Shown: positions 7,917 through 16,464 of the stretch, in pieces | Numbering within the stretch: position 1 is the first letter of the stretch | Layout: every line of letters begins with the position of its first letter | From: RGIG9041 sp045612565 | GTDB taxonomy: Bacteria; Bacillota; Clostridia; Oscillospirales; QAKW01 | NCBI GenBank assembly: GCA_045612565.1 | Contig: JAZKZG010000028.1 | Location: forward strand, 29,331-93,330 | DNA length: 64,000 nt | Direction: 5' to 3' | Made by a program: the position numbers and the translations under genes | The notes under the pieces: generated by a model | Databases searched by the model: none | Told to the model about the DNA's origin: nothing | The model's input: the letters and a program-made list of their open reading frames with translations, nothing else

Positions 7917-9086
7917 TTGGAAAAGAGATTTGTTTATGCAGACAACGCGGCAACAACAAAAGTACGCCCCGATGTCTTTGCAAAAATGATACCGCACTAT
8001 GTTGAACACTACGGCAACCCCTCAAGCATCTACTCGGTTGGCCGAGAGAGTGCGGTAGCAGTAATGGAGGCACGTAAAACCGTTGCGGAGTGCCTTAATT
8101 GCGACCCGAAAGAGATTGTGTTTACATCGGGCGGCAGCGAGAGTGATAACCTTGCAATCGTTGGTATTGCAAAGCGCAAGGGCAAAGGCCACATCATCAC
8201 TTCAAAAATCGAACACCATGCTGTACTCCACACTGTACAGGCACTTGAAAAAGACGGCTTTGACGTAACTTATATTGATGTTGATGCCGAAGGCCTCGTA
8301 AACCCCGAGGATATAAAAAATGCAATCCGCGAAGATACAATTCTAATAACAATTATGTTCGCAAATAACGAAATCGGCACAATCCAACCGATTGCAGAAA
8401 TCGGTAAAATAGCACGTGAACACAAAATTCCCTTCCACACCGATGCTGTTCAGGCGGCAGGTCACATTGAAATCGATGTTCAGGCATTGAATGTTGATAT
8501 GCTGTCACTTTCTGCTCACAAATTCGGCGGTCCCAAGGGAACAGGTGTTCTGTACGTACGCCGCGGTGTTGTTTATAAACCGATCATTATGGGCGGTGCA
8601 CAGGAAAACAACAAACGCGCAGGTACCGAAAATATTGCAGGTATTATTGGTACAGCCGAGGCACTTAAACTCGCTTGTGCTGAGATTGACCACGAAACAA
8701 AGCGTCTTACCGCACTCCGTGACAAACTTATCGACGGTATTTTAACAACAATTCCGTACACACGCCTAAACGGAAGCCGTACACAGCGTATGCCGGGTAA
8801 CGTTAATATCTCGGTTGAATATATCGAAGGCGAAGCACTCATTCTTATGCTTGACTTCAACGGCATCTGTGCCTCGAGCGGTTCGGCTTGTACAACCGGC
8901 TCACTTGACCCGTCACATGTGCTTTTAGCTCTTGGCCTTACACATGAGGTTGCTCACGGCTCACTCCGTTTATCACTCGGCAGAGATAATACCGAGGCAG
9001 ACGTTGATTATATTCTTGAAGTATTGCCCAAAGTTGTAGAAAGACTTCGTGCAATGTCACCCGTATGGGAAAACAGACCGCAATAA
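7917..9086 (+). CDS. cysteine desulfurase, NifS/IscS type
   Basis: A 389-residue PLP enzyme that takes sulfur from cysteine for Fe-S cluster assembly. Seen: YADNAATTKV at the N-terminus, GGSESDNLAI, the His of IEHHAVLH that stacks on PLP, the PLP lysine in SAHKFGGPKGTG (about 199-210), and the persulfide cysteine in ASSGSACTTGSLDPSHV (about 320). The short active-site loop matches group I NifS/IscS. The start is TTG at 7917, with AGGAAG nine bases upstream and no better ATG. It is followed 12 bp later by an IscU-type scaffold, so the pair is a housekeeping Fe-S module. Exact naming (nifS versus iscS) is not certain. Confidence 0.93.
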   Translation: MEKRFVYADNAATTKVRPDVFAKMIPHYVEHYGNPSSIYSVGRESAVAVMEARKTVAECLNCDPKEIVFTSGGSESDNLAIVGIAKRKGKGHIITSKIEHHAVLHTVQALEKDGFDVTYIDVDAEGLVNPEDIKNAIREDTILITIMFANNEIGTIQPIAEIGKIAREHKIPFHTDAVQAAGHIEIDVQALNVDMLSLSAHKFGGPKGTGVLYVRRGVVYKPIIMGGAQENNKRAGTENIAGIIGTAEALKLACAEIDHETKRLTALRDKLIDGILTTIPYTRLNGSRTQRMPGNVNISVEYIEGEALILMLDFNGICASSGSACTTGSLDPSHVLLALGLTHEVAHGSLRLSLGRDNTEADVDYILEVLPKVVERLRAMSPVWENRPQ

Positions 9087-9098
9087 AGGAGAAAACTT

Positions 9099-9524
9099 AT
9101 GTATACAGAAAAAGTAATGGATCATTTTTCAAATCCCCGCAATGTTGGTGAAATCGAAAACGCTGACGGTGTCGGCGAGGTTGGTAATGCAAAATGCGGC
9201 GACATTATGCGTATTTATTTAAAAATTGATAACGATACAATCACCGATGTTAAATTTAAGACTTTTGGCTGCGGTGCCGCTATTGCAACATCATCAATGG
9301 CAACCGAACTCATAAAAGGCAAAAAAGTAGAAGACGCACTCACCCTCACAAACAAAGCGGTTATCGAGGCTCTTGACGGTCTTCCGCCCGTAAAAGTTCA
9401 CTGCTCTGTTCTGGCAGAGGAAGCAGTTAAGGCTGCAATCAAAGACTATTTTGATAAAAACGGCATTGAAAATGACCTTGAAATCGGAGGATGCGCAGGT
9501 TGCTGCAGCAGCTGCGACAAATAA
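9099..9524 (+). CDS. IscU/NifU-N-type Fe-S scaffold with cysteine-rich tail
   Basis: A 141-residue scaffold on which Fe-S clusters are built with sulfur from the adjacent desulfurase. Seen: the N-terminal MDHFSNPRNVG, the three ligand cysteines in NAKCGD (about 35), FGCGAA (about 60) and VHCSVLA (about 103), and the Asp next to the first cysteine. It lacks a zinc-SUF insert, so it is IscU- rather than SufU-like. Unusual is a C-terminal tail with CAGCCSSC, four cysteines in eight residues, which could bind a metal or cluster. AAAGGAG lies before the ATG. The stop codon overlaps the leader of the next gene closely. Confidence 0.92.
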   Translation: MYTEKVMDHFSNPRNVGEIENADGVGEVGNAKCGDIMRIYLKIDNDTITDVKFKTFGCGAAIATSSMATELIKGKKVEDALTLTNKAVIEALDGLPPVKVHCSVLAEEAVKAAIKDYFDKNGIENDLEIGGCAGCCSSCDK

Positions 9525-9528
9525 GGCT

Positions 9529-10896
9529 ATGAGACGTTTAATTTCAATTGCTTTAGTACTTGTTTTTATTATATGTATGTCGGCGTGTACCCCAAACAAC
9601 GTACTCACTCCCGACACACCTGATACTCCAAACGATACCCCCACCCAAACTCCCGAACCAAATACTCAAGAGCAAACTCCCGATAACACAGAAAACGAAC
9701 AAACTCCCGAACAACCTACAGACGACGGCTATGTTATTGCGGGTAAAGAGAAAAATAAAGACCTTATGCCAACAGTTGATATCGAATCACTTGGTATTAC
9801 GCCTGTAAAGGTTTCTGACCTTACAGATAAAACTCTTACAATCTACACAGCAGAACGTGACGCTTTCTCTGTTGATAAACTTGATGACAAAGCGTGGATT
9901 AATGCGGTTTCGGAAGACCTTGGCATAAAAGTAAAACAGTATATGCGCTCGGATAAAACTCTTTATTCTGCACAGGCGATTGCGCAAAAATCGGGTATGT
10001 CACTCGATATTGTGTCAACACTCATAACCGATATAATCCCTACACGTTCACTTATGAAAAGTGAATTGGAACTTAAAGAAGACGGTAAACTTATGCCGTT
10101 CTCAAAGCGCGTGTACACACTCTCGGGCGGAAAAGTGTTTACAGGCTACGGCAGTTCAAAAATGATGTGGTATAACAAAGATATCGTCAGCGATAAAAAA
10201 GCGTACGACCTTTTTGAACAGGGTGTTTGGAACACCGAGGCACTCGCTTCTCTCAATACCGAAATCACCTCGGCAGAAAAGAATATGATTGAATGTTCCA
10301 ACTGGGCATCTTTTGCTTCGTCTTGCGGTACACAAATAACAGGTCTTGCAGACGACGGCAAAACATACTGCTCATTAAATGATGAACAGTCAATAAACGC
10401 TTTAAAAACTTTCTCACAACTTTTAAATACGGTATCGACCGATAAAAAGACTTTCAAAAACGGCAACACCGCTTTTTGTTATACTGATGCTCCCGTTCTC
10501 GAAAAAGGTGAACTCGGCTTTGTACCCGTTCCGTCATACAGTCACAACGGAAAGAATGTAACAGAGCTTTGCGGTATTGGTATGGGTGTTTCAAAAACAG
10601 CCGATGAAATTCAGTCGCAATATGCCCTCACATTCATTTTGTTGTGGGCGGCACGTTACAGCGAAGCACGTGCAGACGCACTCGTTTATGACTATAAGCT
10701 GGACGAGAAAAAAGCTGAGAAATATATCGAGTTTTCAGAAACTGACGGCGGTCTTTACAATGCCGACCGCATTATATCGTCATACTTTACAAATTCGACA
10801 ATTCCCGAAACACTTTATGCCACTGCAGACGAAATAACACAAGAATATGCAGATGCGTTTACCCGCGTCGCTCTTTTAAATAACAAAATTCAATGA
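9529..10896 (+). CDS. lipoprotein resembling ABC solute-binding proteins
   Basis: A 455-residue exported lipoprotein. The N-terminus MRRLISIALVLVFIICMSAC is a lipoprotein signal with the lipobox cysteine at about 20, followed by a Thr/Pro/Glu-rich linker (TPDTP, TPEQP repeats) of about 50 residues. The rest has the look of a family 1 extracellular solute-binding protein (TLTIYTAERDAF start, MMWYNKDIV, and the WAARYSEARA helix), but no transport genes are adjacent and the fold call is tentative. The ATG at 9529 comes five bases after the IscU stop with only a poor ribosome site (AAGG, two bases away), so translation is probably coupled to the upstream gene. Its end overlaps ymdB by four bases. 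Confidence 0.75.
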   Translation: MRRLISIALVLVFIICMSACTPNNVLTPDTPDTPNDTPTQTPEPNTQEQTPDNTENEQTPEQPTDDGYVIAGKEKNKDLMPTVDIESLGITPVKVSDLTDKTLTIYTAERDAFSVDKLDDKAWINAVSEDLGIKVKQYMRSDKTLYSAQAIAQKSGMSLDIVSTLITDIIPTRSLMKSELELKEDGKLMPFSKRVYTLSGGKVFTGYGSSKMMWYNKDIVSDKKAYDLFEQGVWNTEALASLNTEITSAEKNMIECSNWASFASSCGTQITGLADDGKTYCSLNDEQSINALKTFSQLLNTVSTDKKTFKNGNTAFCYTDAPVLEKGELGFVPVPSYSHNGKNVTELCGIGMGVSKTADEIQSQYALTFILLWAARYSEARADALVYDYKLDEKKAEKYIEFSETDGGLYNADRIISSYFTNSTIPETLYATADEITQEYADAFTRVALLNNKIQ

Positions 10897-11666
10897 AAAT
10901 TTTATGTATAGGCGACATTGTTTCGCACGAGGGTATAGATTGCCTTTTTGATGTTTTACCGCGTTTAAGGCGAAAATACAGCCCTGATGCTGTTATTGTA
11001 AACGGCGAAAACTCGGCAATCGGTAACGGAATTGATAAAATCGCATATGATATGATTATAAATGCCGGTGCCGATATTGTTACGGGCGGAAACCATTCGT
11101 TTCAAAAAAATACGGCTGGCGAACTGCACCAAAACGCAAAAAGACTTTTAAGACCCGCCAATATAGAGGGTATCTCTAACGGTCAGTGGGATATAAAACT
11201 CAATTTTGGAAAAAATACCCTCAGGGTTATAAATCTTTCAGGAACTCTTTTTATAAAAAACACAACAAATCCGTTTGAGTTTTTGGAAAAAGCGTTGGAG
11301 ACTGACAAAGACTGCATAACAGTTATTGATTTTCATGCCGAGGCTACAAGCGAAAAACGCGCACTTGGTTTTTTTGCCGACGGCAGAGTGTCGCTCGTTT
11401 ACGGCACACATACACATGTACAAACAAATGACGCACAGATTTTAGAGGGCGGAACAGGCTACATAACCGATATCGGTATGACAGGCGTTAAACAGTCGGT
11501 GCTTGGAAAAGATAAGGACGTTTGTGTTCATAACTTTTATAAGCCCGAGGACCGCCAGAAAATCAAAGACGCAAAAGGGGAGTGTATACTCTCGGGAATT
11601 TTTGCAAAGATTGACGATGAAACAAAAAAATGTGTTTTAATCGAGACTATAAATATTGACAATTAG
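10893..11666 (+). CDS. ymdB: YmdB-family metallophosphoesterase
   Basis: A 257-residue protein of the YmdB family (TIGR00282-type); the Bacillus member is a 2',3'-cyclic nucleotide phosphodiesterase that affects biofilm and motility decisions. Seen: the metal ligands in CIGDIVSHEG (about 5-14), NGENSAIG, GGNHSF (about 66-71), IDFHAEATSEK and GTHTHVQTND, the whole metallophosphoesterase set. The start overlaps the lipoprotein stop (ATGA), so they are translated together. A tRNA gene with its own promoter follows. Biofilm relevance is interesting because a Pel operon lies further on, but there is no direct link in the sequence. Confidence 0.9.
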   Translation: MKILCIGDIVSHEGIDCLFDVLPRLRRKYSPDAVIVNGENSAIGNGIDKIAYDMIINAGADIVTGGNHSFQKNTAGELHQNAKRLLRPANIEGISNGQWDIKLNFGKNTLRVINLSGTLFIKNTTNPFEFLEKALETDKDCITVIDFHAEATSEKRALGFFADGRVSLVYGTHTHVQTNDAQILEGGTGYITDIGMTGVKQSVLGKDKDVCVHNFYKPEDRQKIKDAKGECILSGIFAKIDDETKKCVLIETINIDN

Positions 11667-11684
11667 TTATTGATGTGATAATAT
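11656..11684 (+). promoter_or_regulatory. promoter of tRNA-Leu
   Basis: TTGACA at 11656-11661, 17 bp, TAATAT at 11679-11684, overlapping the end of ymdB. It would start RNA a few bases before the mature tRNA. Confidence 0.6.
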
Positions 11685-11693
11685 AATTGTTGC

Positions 11694-11780
11694 GCTGGTG
11701 TGGCGGAACAGGCAGACGCCCGGGACTTAAAATCCCGTGATAGCAATATCGTACCGGTTCGATTCCGGTCACCAGCACCA
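11694..11780 (+). tRNA. tRNA-Leu (anticodon UAA)
   Basis: The acceptor arms GCTGGTG (11694-11700) and CACCAGC (11770-11776) pair fully, with discriminator A and an encoded CCA at 11778-11780. The anticodon stem CGGGA/TCCCG closes a loop whose middle is TAA (11728-11730). The long variable arm (GATAGCAATATC) and the GGTTCGATTCC T-arm mark a class II leucine tRNA. Confidence 0.97.
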
Positions 11781-11814
11781 AAAATCCCGTTCACATAAGT
11801 GGGCGGGATTTTTA
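11781..11814 (+). terminator. terminator of tRNA-Leu
   Basis: AAAATCCCG pairs with CGGGATTTT around a partly paired loop, directly after the CCA end. Confidence 0.85.
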
Positions 11815-11854
11815 CTTATTACTTTTTACCTCTTCACTCTTACCTCAAAATGTT

Positions 11855-12148
11855 ATGATTGATTTAGAACAATTTGATGAGTCACTTGTACGTTTATATA
11901 AAATTATTGAACGTATTAATTTTAAAGATTTATTTGACTCGCTTGATAACAAGAAATTATATAAAAAATCTCCGCTTGAATATCAAATTGGCGATAAATT
12001 TAATTACAAAGAGTTGAATTTAACTGAATATCAACAAATTGTACTAGAAAAGTATTTTAATTTTCTTGAATATGAAACAAAAGCAAAGGTTTTCCTCACT
12101 TATTTAAAAACAATTGAGCATACCGTAAAATTTATTAAAGACACATAA
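11855..12148 (+). CDS. small hypothetical protein, 97 residues
   Basis: I do not recognise this protein. It is acidic and helical, rich in Lys, Leu, Phe and Tyr (FDSLDNKKLYKKSPLEYQIG; EKYFNFLEYETKAKVFLTYL), with no signal peptide or membrane segment. There is no good ribosome site before the ATG at 11855 and no clear promoter, but it is followed by a strong terminator at 12161, and its A+T-rich codon use differs from the neighbouring housekeeping genes, hinting at recent arrival. It stands alone between tRNA-Leu and a lipoprotein gene; tRNA ends are common insertion points. Moderate confidence that it is expressed. Confidence 0.5.
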   Translation: MIDLEQFDESLVRLYKIIERINFKDLFDSLDNKKLYKKSPLEYQIGDKFNYKELNLTEYQQIVLEKYFNFLEYETKAKVFLTYLKTIEHTVKFIKDT

Positions 12149-12160
12149 ATATTACGCGAT

Positions 12161-12194
12161 AAAAGCACACCGAAAAATAATCGGTGTGCTTTTT
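12161..12194 (+). terminator. terminator after the small hypothetical gene
   Basis: AAAAGCACACCGA / TCGGTGTGCTTTT, a 13-bp perfect stem followed by T residues. Confidence 0.9.
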
Positions 12195-12260
12195 AAAATT
12201 TTTTGTAACCTTTTGTGGTATTCAATGCATTTATATGTTAAGATAAAAAAGGGTGATTAT

Positions 12261-13127
12261 ATGAAAAAAATATTATGTAGTATATTAACATTGTGCATCG
12301 TTTTATCGGGGTGTCAAAGTACACCAAAATCTGATGAAACAATAATCACACCACAACCGGCTCCACAGTTTGTTACGGCAGATACCGTGACGGATAATGA
12401 AACTGTTGACGAGCAAATTCCAAAATATATCAGAACACAGGTTGTTGACGGTATTACCTACAAAAGTGTATCCGACCCGCTCGGTTATGACTTCGACATA
12501 CTTCAGGTGAGTGCAGACGGTGAAAAGTCTCTTTTAAAAGACAAAGAATTTTACGGCAGACAGTTAATCGACTGGAAGATTTGCGACGGAAAAATACTGT
12601 TTAAAACAAATATATGGCTTTATTGCTATAATCTTGCCGACGGTACAACCGACCTTATTTTAAGTGACGTGTGCAGTTTTGACTACTATAACGGCTATAT
12701 TTACTACAGAGAACACGCATCACGTACTTTCACAGTCTACAGAACAAAAATCGGGTCGGAAGATAAACAAGTTGTGCTCGGTCACGACGTCTATGACAAA
12801 GAAAACCCAAAAGAGCTTGTATCAAATTTTGTAATAACTGACGACGGGGAAATTGTGTTTACACAGCGCGTACCTTATGGCTTGTATGTTTACAAAAACG
12901 GAAAAACAAAGTTGATTCTGGAAAGTAAGGATATAAATGAACGTTCGATCTGTTGTGACAAAAATGACGTGTATTTTGTTATGCAAGATTCACTTTACGT
13001 CTATACCCAAGGAAAAATCAAACAACTATTTGAGTTAGAAGATTATAAATGCAATCTTTATGTACAAAACGGAAAACTAACCTACGTTTCAGTTAACGAT
13101 GAAATAATAGATAAATGCCTCTCATAA
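12261..13127 (+). CDS. lipoprotein with predicted beta-propeller-like body
   Basis: A 288-residue exported lipoprotein. The signal MKKILCSILTLCIVLSGC ends at the lipobox cysteine 18. A low-complexity linker follows, then repeating strands with aromatic/Asp motifs (KILFKTNIWLYCYNLADG; YYNGYIYYREH; DGEIVFTQRVPYGLYVYKNG) typical of DUF5050-like six-bladed propellers. The function is unknown. AAAAGGGTGA lies before the ATG at 12261; upstream in-frame codons give no signal peptide. It is monocistronic, closed by a bidirectional terminator. Confidence 0.75.
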   Translation: MKKILCSILTLCIVLSGCQSTPKSDETIITPQPAPQFVTADTVTDNETVDEQIPKYIRTQVVDGITYKSVSDPLGYDFDILQVSADGEKSLLKDKEFYGRQLIDWKICDGKILFKTNIWLYCYNLADGTTDLILSDVCSFDYYNGYIYYREHASRTFTVYRTKIGSEDKQVVLGHDVYDKENPKELVSNFVITDDGEIVFTQRVPYGLYVYKNGKTKLILESKDINERSICCDKNDVYFVMQDSLYVYTQGKIKQLFELEDYKCNLYVQNGKLTYVSVNDEIIDKCLS

Positions 13128-13138
13128 GAGAGGCATTT
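13113..13138. terminator. bidirectional terminator between converging genes
   Basis: An 11-bp perfect stem AAATGCCTCTC / GAGAGGCATTT with loop ATAA. It serves the lipoprotein gene on + and the amidase gene on -. Confidence 0.9.
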
Positions 13139-13140
13139 AT

Positions 13141-13734
13141 TTAATCTAAGTCAAAAAAATCAAGTATACCCTGATAGATTGCGTATGCAAACATATATCG
13201 CTCATCGCGTAAAAGTTCGGCATCGTCAGCATTTGTAATAAATGCAAGTTCAATTAAAAGCGCGGGCATATTTGTGCGTCTTAAAACATAAAGTGACGGA
13301 TTTTCTTTTACACCAAGGTCTTTTGTGCCGAGTCTTTCGACAATCTGCTCCTGTATATCCTCGGCAAGCGGAAAAGCAGGGGAGGTTCGCGAATAAACAT
13401 AAACCTCTGTACCATTTGCTGAGGGGTTTTCGGATGCATTTGAATGTATGCTGATAAAATAATCAGCACCCCAACTGTTTGCATCGTTAACGCGTGTCTG
13501 AAGGCTCGTTGCGTTTGATGTACCAAGTGAAGTTTCGGGTGTGGGGCGTGAAAGTCTTACATCAAAGTTACCGTTTTCGCGAAGTAACTCGGCAAGATAA
13601 ATACCCACTTCATAGTTTACGTCCTGTTCACGCAGTCCGTTACCCTCGGCACCTGCATTTATACCCTCGGGGTTATGACCCTGGTCTATATATATTTTAG
13701 TTATAGTAATCACCTCGTAATATTTTATGCACAC
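13141..13734 (-). CDS. N-acetylmuramoyl-L-alanine amidase (Amidase_3, CwlD-like)
   Basis: A zinc amidase of about 187-197 residues that cuts the stem peptide from muramic acid; short Amidase_3 proteins of this kind include CwlD of spore cortex synthesis. Seen zinc ligands and catalytic residues: His in IDQGHNPEG, Glu in GLREQDVNYEV, His in SIHSNASEN and Glu in LLIELAFITN. No signal peptide is evident. The start is uncertain: the GTG at 13734 has no ribosome site, while GAGGTG at 13716-13711 would serve an ATA codon at 13704, which is where homology begins (TKIYIDQGHN). It is divergent from a LysM/GH18 gene that is also cortex-related. Confidence 0.85.
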   Translation of the reverse strand: MCIKYYEVITITKIYIDQGHNPEGINAGAEGNGLREQDVNYEVGIYLAELLRENGNFDVRLSRPTPETSLGTSNATSLQTRVNDANSWGADYFISIHSNASENPSANGTEVYVYSRTSPAFPLAEDIQEQIVERLGTKDLGVKENPSLYVLRRTNMPALLIELAFITNADDAELLRDERYMFAYAIYQGILDFFDLD

Positions 13735-13762
13735 AGCAAATATAATGTTTTAGGTGATAATT

Positions 13763-14884
13763 ATGAAAATATATGTAACACAGCCCGGTGACTCACTTTA
13801 CAGCATCGGCAAAAAATTTGGTGTAACAATTGAGCAGTTGATTAATACAAACGGAAATACTGTAACACCAACTCTTATTATCGGTCAGGCAATTATCATA
13901 CCGACCGCCGAACAAGAAAAAACAAAAAAAATTATAAACGGATATGCTTATCCAAATATTGAAAGAGGAGCATTACAGTCAGCTTTACAATACTTATCTC
14001 ACATTTCTCCTTTCAGTTACGGTATAAAAGAGGACGGCTCACTTGTTTTATTAAATGACAGCGATATGATTTCGATTGCCGCGGGATTTGGAGTAAAACC
14101 TCTTTTAATTATAACTACTCTGACAGAAGAAGGAACTTTCAATTCACAGCGCAGTGCGGATATTTTAGAAGATAAAAACTTTGAAAACACTTTAATAAAA
14201 AATATCATAGAACAACTCGAAAAACAGGATTATTATGGTGTTGACATCGATTTTGAATACATACCGCCCCAACTTCGCCAAAATTATGCCTCATTTATTT
14301 CAAATTTAAAATCACAGATTGCACCGCTCGGCTACAAAACCTTTGTTTCGGTTGCCCCAAAAACTTCAAATACACAGCGCGGTCTGTTATATGAAGCACA
14401 CGATTATGCACTTTTAGGTGATGCGGCAGACTACGTTCTCGTTATGACTTATGAATGGGGATATACCTACGGTCCGCCGATGGCTGTGGCTCCCATTGAC
14501 AAAGTAACAGAAGTTATTAACTATGCAATTACAGAAATAGATCCTCAAAAACTGCTTTTGGGCATACCCAACTATGCGTATGACTGGACACTTCCTTTTG
14601 TTTCGGGAAACAGGGCAGAATCGATGTCCAACGTCGAAGCGGTAAACCGTGCAAGACGTGTTGGCGCAAATATTATGTTTGACGAAGTGTCACAGACTCC
14701 GTATTATAATTACTACAAAGACGGAAAAGAACACGTTGTATGGTTTGAAGATGCAAGAAGTGTCAACGCACGTATGCAACTTATAAATTCGCTTGGTCTC
14801 GCCGGAATGTCGATATGGAACATAATGAGCTTTTATAAACCTCTTTTCAGTGTAATAAACTCATACTTTTTACCAAATAAATAA
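13763..14884 (+). CDS. LysM and GH18 spore cortex N-acetylglucosaminidase (YaaH/SleL-like)
   Basis: A 373-residue cytosol-made spore-coat-type enzyme that hydrolyses cortex fragments during germination. Seen: one LysM domain (MKIYVTQPGDSLYSIGKKFG, about 1-47) and a GH18 TIM barrel with the catalytic DxxDxE signature in YYGVDIDFEYIPP (about 158-170) and the late Trp of WFEDARS. Usual SleL proteins have two LysM domains, so this is a one-LysM version of about 50 residues less. AGGTGA sits five bases before the ATG at 13763. No signal peptide, as known for YaaH. With CwlD-like and SpoVT genes it supports a spore former. Confidence 0.88.
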   Translation: MKIYVTQPGDSLYSIGKKFGVTIEQLINTNGNTVTPTLIIGQAIIIPTAEQEKTKKIINGYAYPNIERGALQSALQYLSHISPFSYGIKEDGSLVLLNDSDMISIAAGFGVKPLLIITTLTEEGTFNSQRSADILEDKNFENTLIKNIIEQLEKQDYYGVDIDFEYIPPQLRQNYASFISNLKSQIAPLGYKTFVSVAPKTSNTQRGLLYEAHDYALLGDAADYVLVMTYEWGYTYGPPMAVAPIDKVTEVINYAITEIDPQKLLLGIPNYAYDWTLPFVSGNRAESMSNVEAVNRARRVGANIMFDEVSQTPYYNYYKDGKEHVVWFEDARSVNARMQLINSLGLAGMSIWNIMSFYKPLFSVINSYFLPNK

Positions 14885-14900
14885 AAAACTTTTAAAATAT

Positions 14901-14932
14901 AAAAGCCTATCACTTTATGTGATGGGCTTTTT
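14901..14932 (+). terminator. terminator after the SleL-like gene
   Basis: AAAAGCCTATCAC / GTGATGGGCTTTT with a short TTTAT loop and T tail, ahead of the dnaA promoter region. Confidence 0.85.
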
Positions 14933-15042
14933 GTTCGTTTTGTTCGGTTTTCTTTTTTATAATGGAATTATAAGGTGATAACACAAAAAACCGCCTATAT
15001 GAGTATATATTAGATAATATTAATATATATACTACTTTAATA

Positions 15043-15071
15043 TTGAAAAATGAAAAGGAGTGTGTTATAAT
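15043..15071 (+). promoter_or_regulatory. dnaA promoter (extended -10)
   Basis: TTGAAA at 15043-15048, 17 bp, then TG-T-TATAAT ending at 15071. The predicted start near 15078 lies just upstream of the GAGGAGA site and ATG at 15106. The A+T-rich 14933-15042 holds no DnaA-box consensus that I can see. Confidence 0.75.
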
Positions 15072-15105
15072 TATGATGTATAAAATTTACAGAGGAGAAC
15101 AACTT

Positions 15106-16464
15106 ATGGAGTCATTTGCAGACGTTTGGTCAAACGCACTTTCAATAATTAAAGAAGAAGTTTCTGAAACCGCCTATGACAGTTGGATAAAGCTTTTGCG
15201 CCCCATCAAGTTTGAAGATGATACAGCTTTCCTTTATGCACAGTCAAACTTCCAAAAGGTGCTTATCAATAATAAATTTAACGATTGTATTCAGGGCGCA
15301 ATATATCGTGTAATGGGTTTTGAGGTAAAGGTTGTTGTTTTATCTGAAGAGGATGTAAGCAAAAAAGTCAGCGCACCTTTACAGGAAAAAGAAGTTGAGC
15401 CAATTAAAATAAACGAAGATGATAACAGAATAGATTTTCATCTTAATACCGAACTCACATTTGAAAATTTTGTTGTAGGTAACGAAAACAAGTTTGCACA
15501 CGCAGCGGCACTTGCTGTTGCAAATAATCCCGCTGTGGCATATAACCCGTTTTTTATTTACGGTAAGTCGGGACTCGGAAAAACTCATCTTCTTTGTGCT
15601 ATCGCAAACGAAATCCGAAAAAACAATCCCGCCGCAACAATTATGCTTGTAAAAGGCGAGGACTTTACAAATGAACTCATTGATGCAATCAAAATGGGTG
15701 AACAGGCAAAGTTCCGCAATAAATATCGTTACGTTGACGTATTTCTTGTAGACGACGTTCAGTTTATCGGTGGTAAGGTTTCGACCGAGATGGAATTTTT
15801 CCACACGTTTGAAGCTCTTTATGAGGCTAAAAAACAAATTATCGTAACATCTGACCGTCCGCCCAAAGATATGGCAACTCTTGAGGACAGGCTTAAAACA
15901 CGTTTTGAATCGGGTCTTATTGCCGATATTCAGCCTCCCGAATACGAAACACGAGTTGCAATTATTCAAAATAAGGCAGAATCGATAAATCTTAATCTTA
16001 CCGATGATGCAGTAGATTATATTGCAAATAAACTCAAAAACAATGTACGTGAACTTGAAGGCGCCGTTAAAAAGATTAAAGCATACTCACTGATTTTTAA
16101 AGATCACACTCCTACAATCGGCGAAATTCAAAATGTTATTCAGTCGGTTATAAAAGAAAATGTTAATTCCGACATAACTCCCGACGTAATTGTCGATCAC
16201 GTTTCAAAATACTTCAATATTTCAAAAGAAGATATCTACGGCACAAAACGCCGTTCAGACATAATGAACGCGCGTCAGGTTGCTATGTACATAACACGTG
16301 AACTTACCGATATCTCACTTTCGCTTATCGGTGACGAATTCGGCGGTAAAAACCACTCAACTGTTTTACACTCAATAAATCAGATAAGTCAAAAGATGGA
16401 TACCGACTCAAAATTCTCGCAGACAATCAGCGAACTTATGGAAAATATCAAGAAATCTTTTTAA
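15106..16464 (+). CDS. dnaA: chromosomal replication initiator DnaA
   Basis: A 452-residue AAA+ initiator that melts oriC and loads DnaB. Seen: domain I (MESFADVWSNALSIIKEEV), short domain II, Walker A IYGKSGLGKTHLLCAI (about 150-165), Walker B VFLVDDVQFIGG (about 212-223), sensor region and the DNA-binding end with the DnaA signature FGGKNHSTVLHSI (about 417-429). I chose ATG 15106 since it follows GAGGAGA and gives the family N-terminus; upstream in-frame ATGs at 15073 and 15076 fall before or on the predicted transcript start. It is followed by the likely oriC and dnaN. Confidence 0.97.
   Translation: MESFADVWSNALSIIKEEVSETAYDSWIKLLRPIKFEDDTAFLYAQSNFQKVLINNKFNDCIQGAIYRVMGFEVKVVVLSEEDVSKKVSAPLQEKEVEPIKINEDDNRIDFHLNTELTFENFVVGNENKFAHAAALAVANNPAVAYNPFFIYGKSGLGKTHLLCAIANEIRKNNPAATIMLVKGEDFTNELIDAIKMGEQAKFRNKYRYVDVFLVDDVQFIGGKVSTEMEFFHTFEALYEAKKQIIVTSDRPPKDMATLEDRLKTRFESGLIADIQPPEYETRVAIIQNKAESINLNLTDDAVDYIANKLKNNVRELEGAVKKIKAYSLIFKDHTPTIGEIQNVIQSVIKENVNSDITPDVIVDHVSKYFNISKEDIYGTKRRSDIMNARQVAMYITRELTDISLSLIGDEFGGKNHSTVLHSINQISQKMDTDSKFSQTISELMENIKKSF

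Noticed and set aside
9451..9528. Lipoprotein start at the TTG 9451
   Set aside because: It would run 74 bp into the IscU gene and bury the signal peptide; ATG 9529 begins exactly at the signal.
14933..15042. Origin of replication upstream of dnaA
   Set aside because: The stretch is A+T-rich but holds neither classical boxes nor the TTTTAAACA nonamer seen between dnaA and dnaN.
15043..15105. A longer DnaA starting at 15043, 15073 or 15076
   Set aside because: The likely -35 and -10 boxes occupy 15043-15071, and the family N-terminus begins at 15106 after a good ribosome site.
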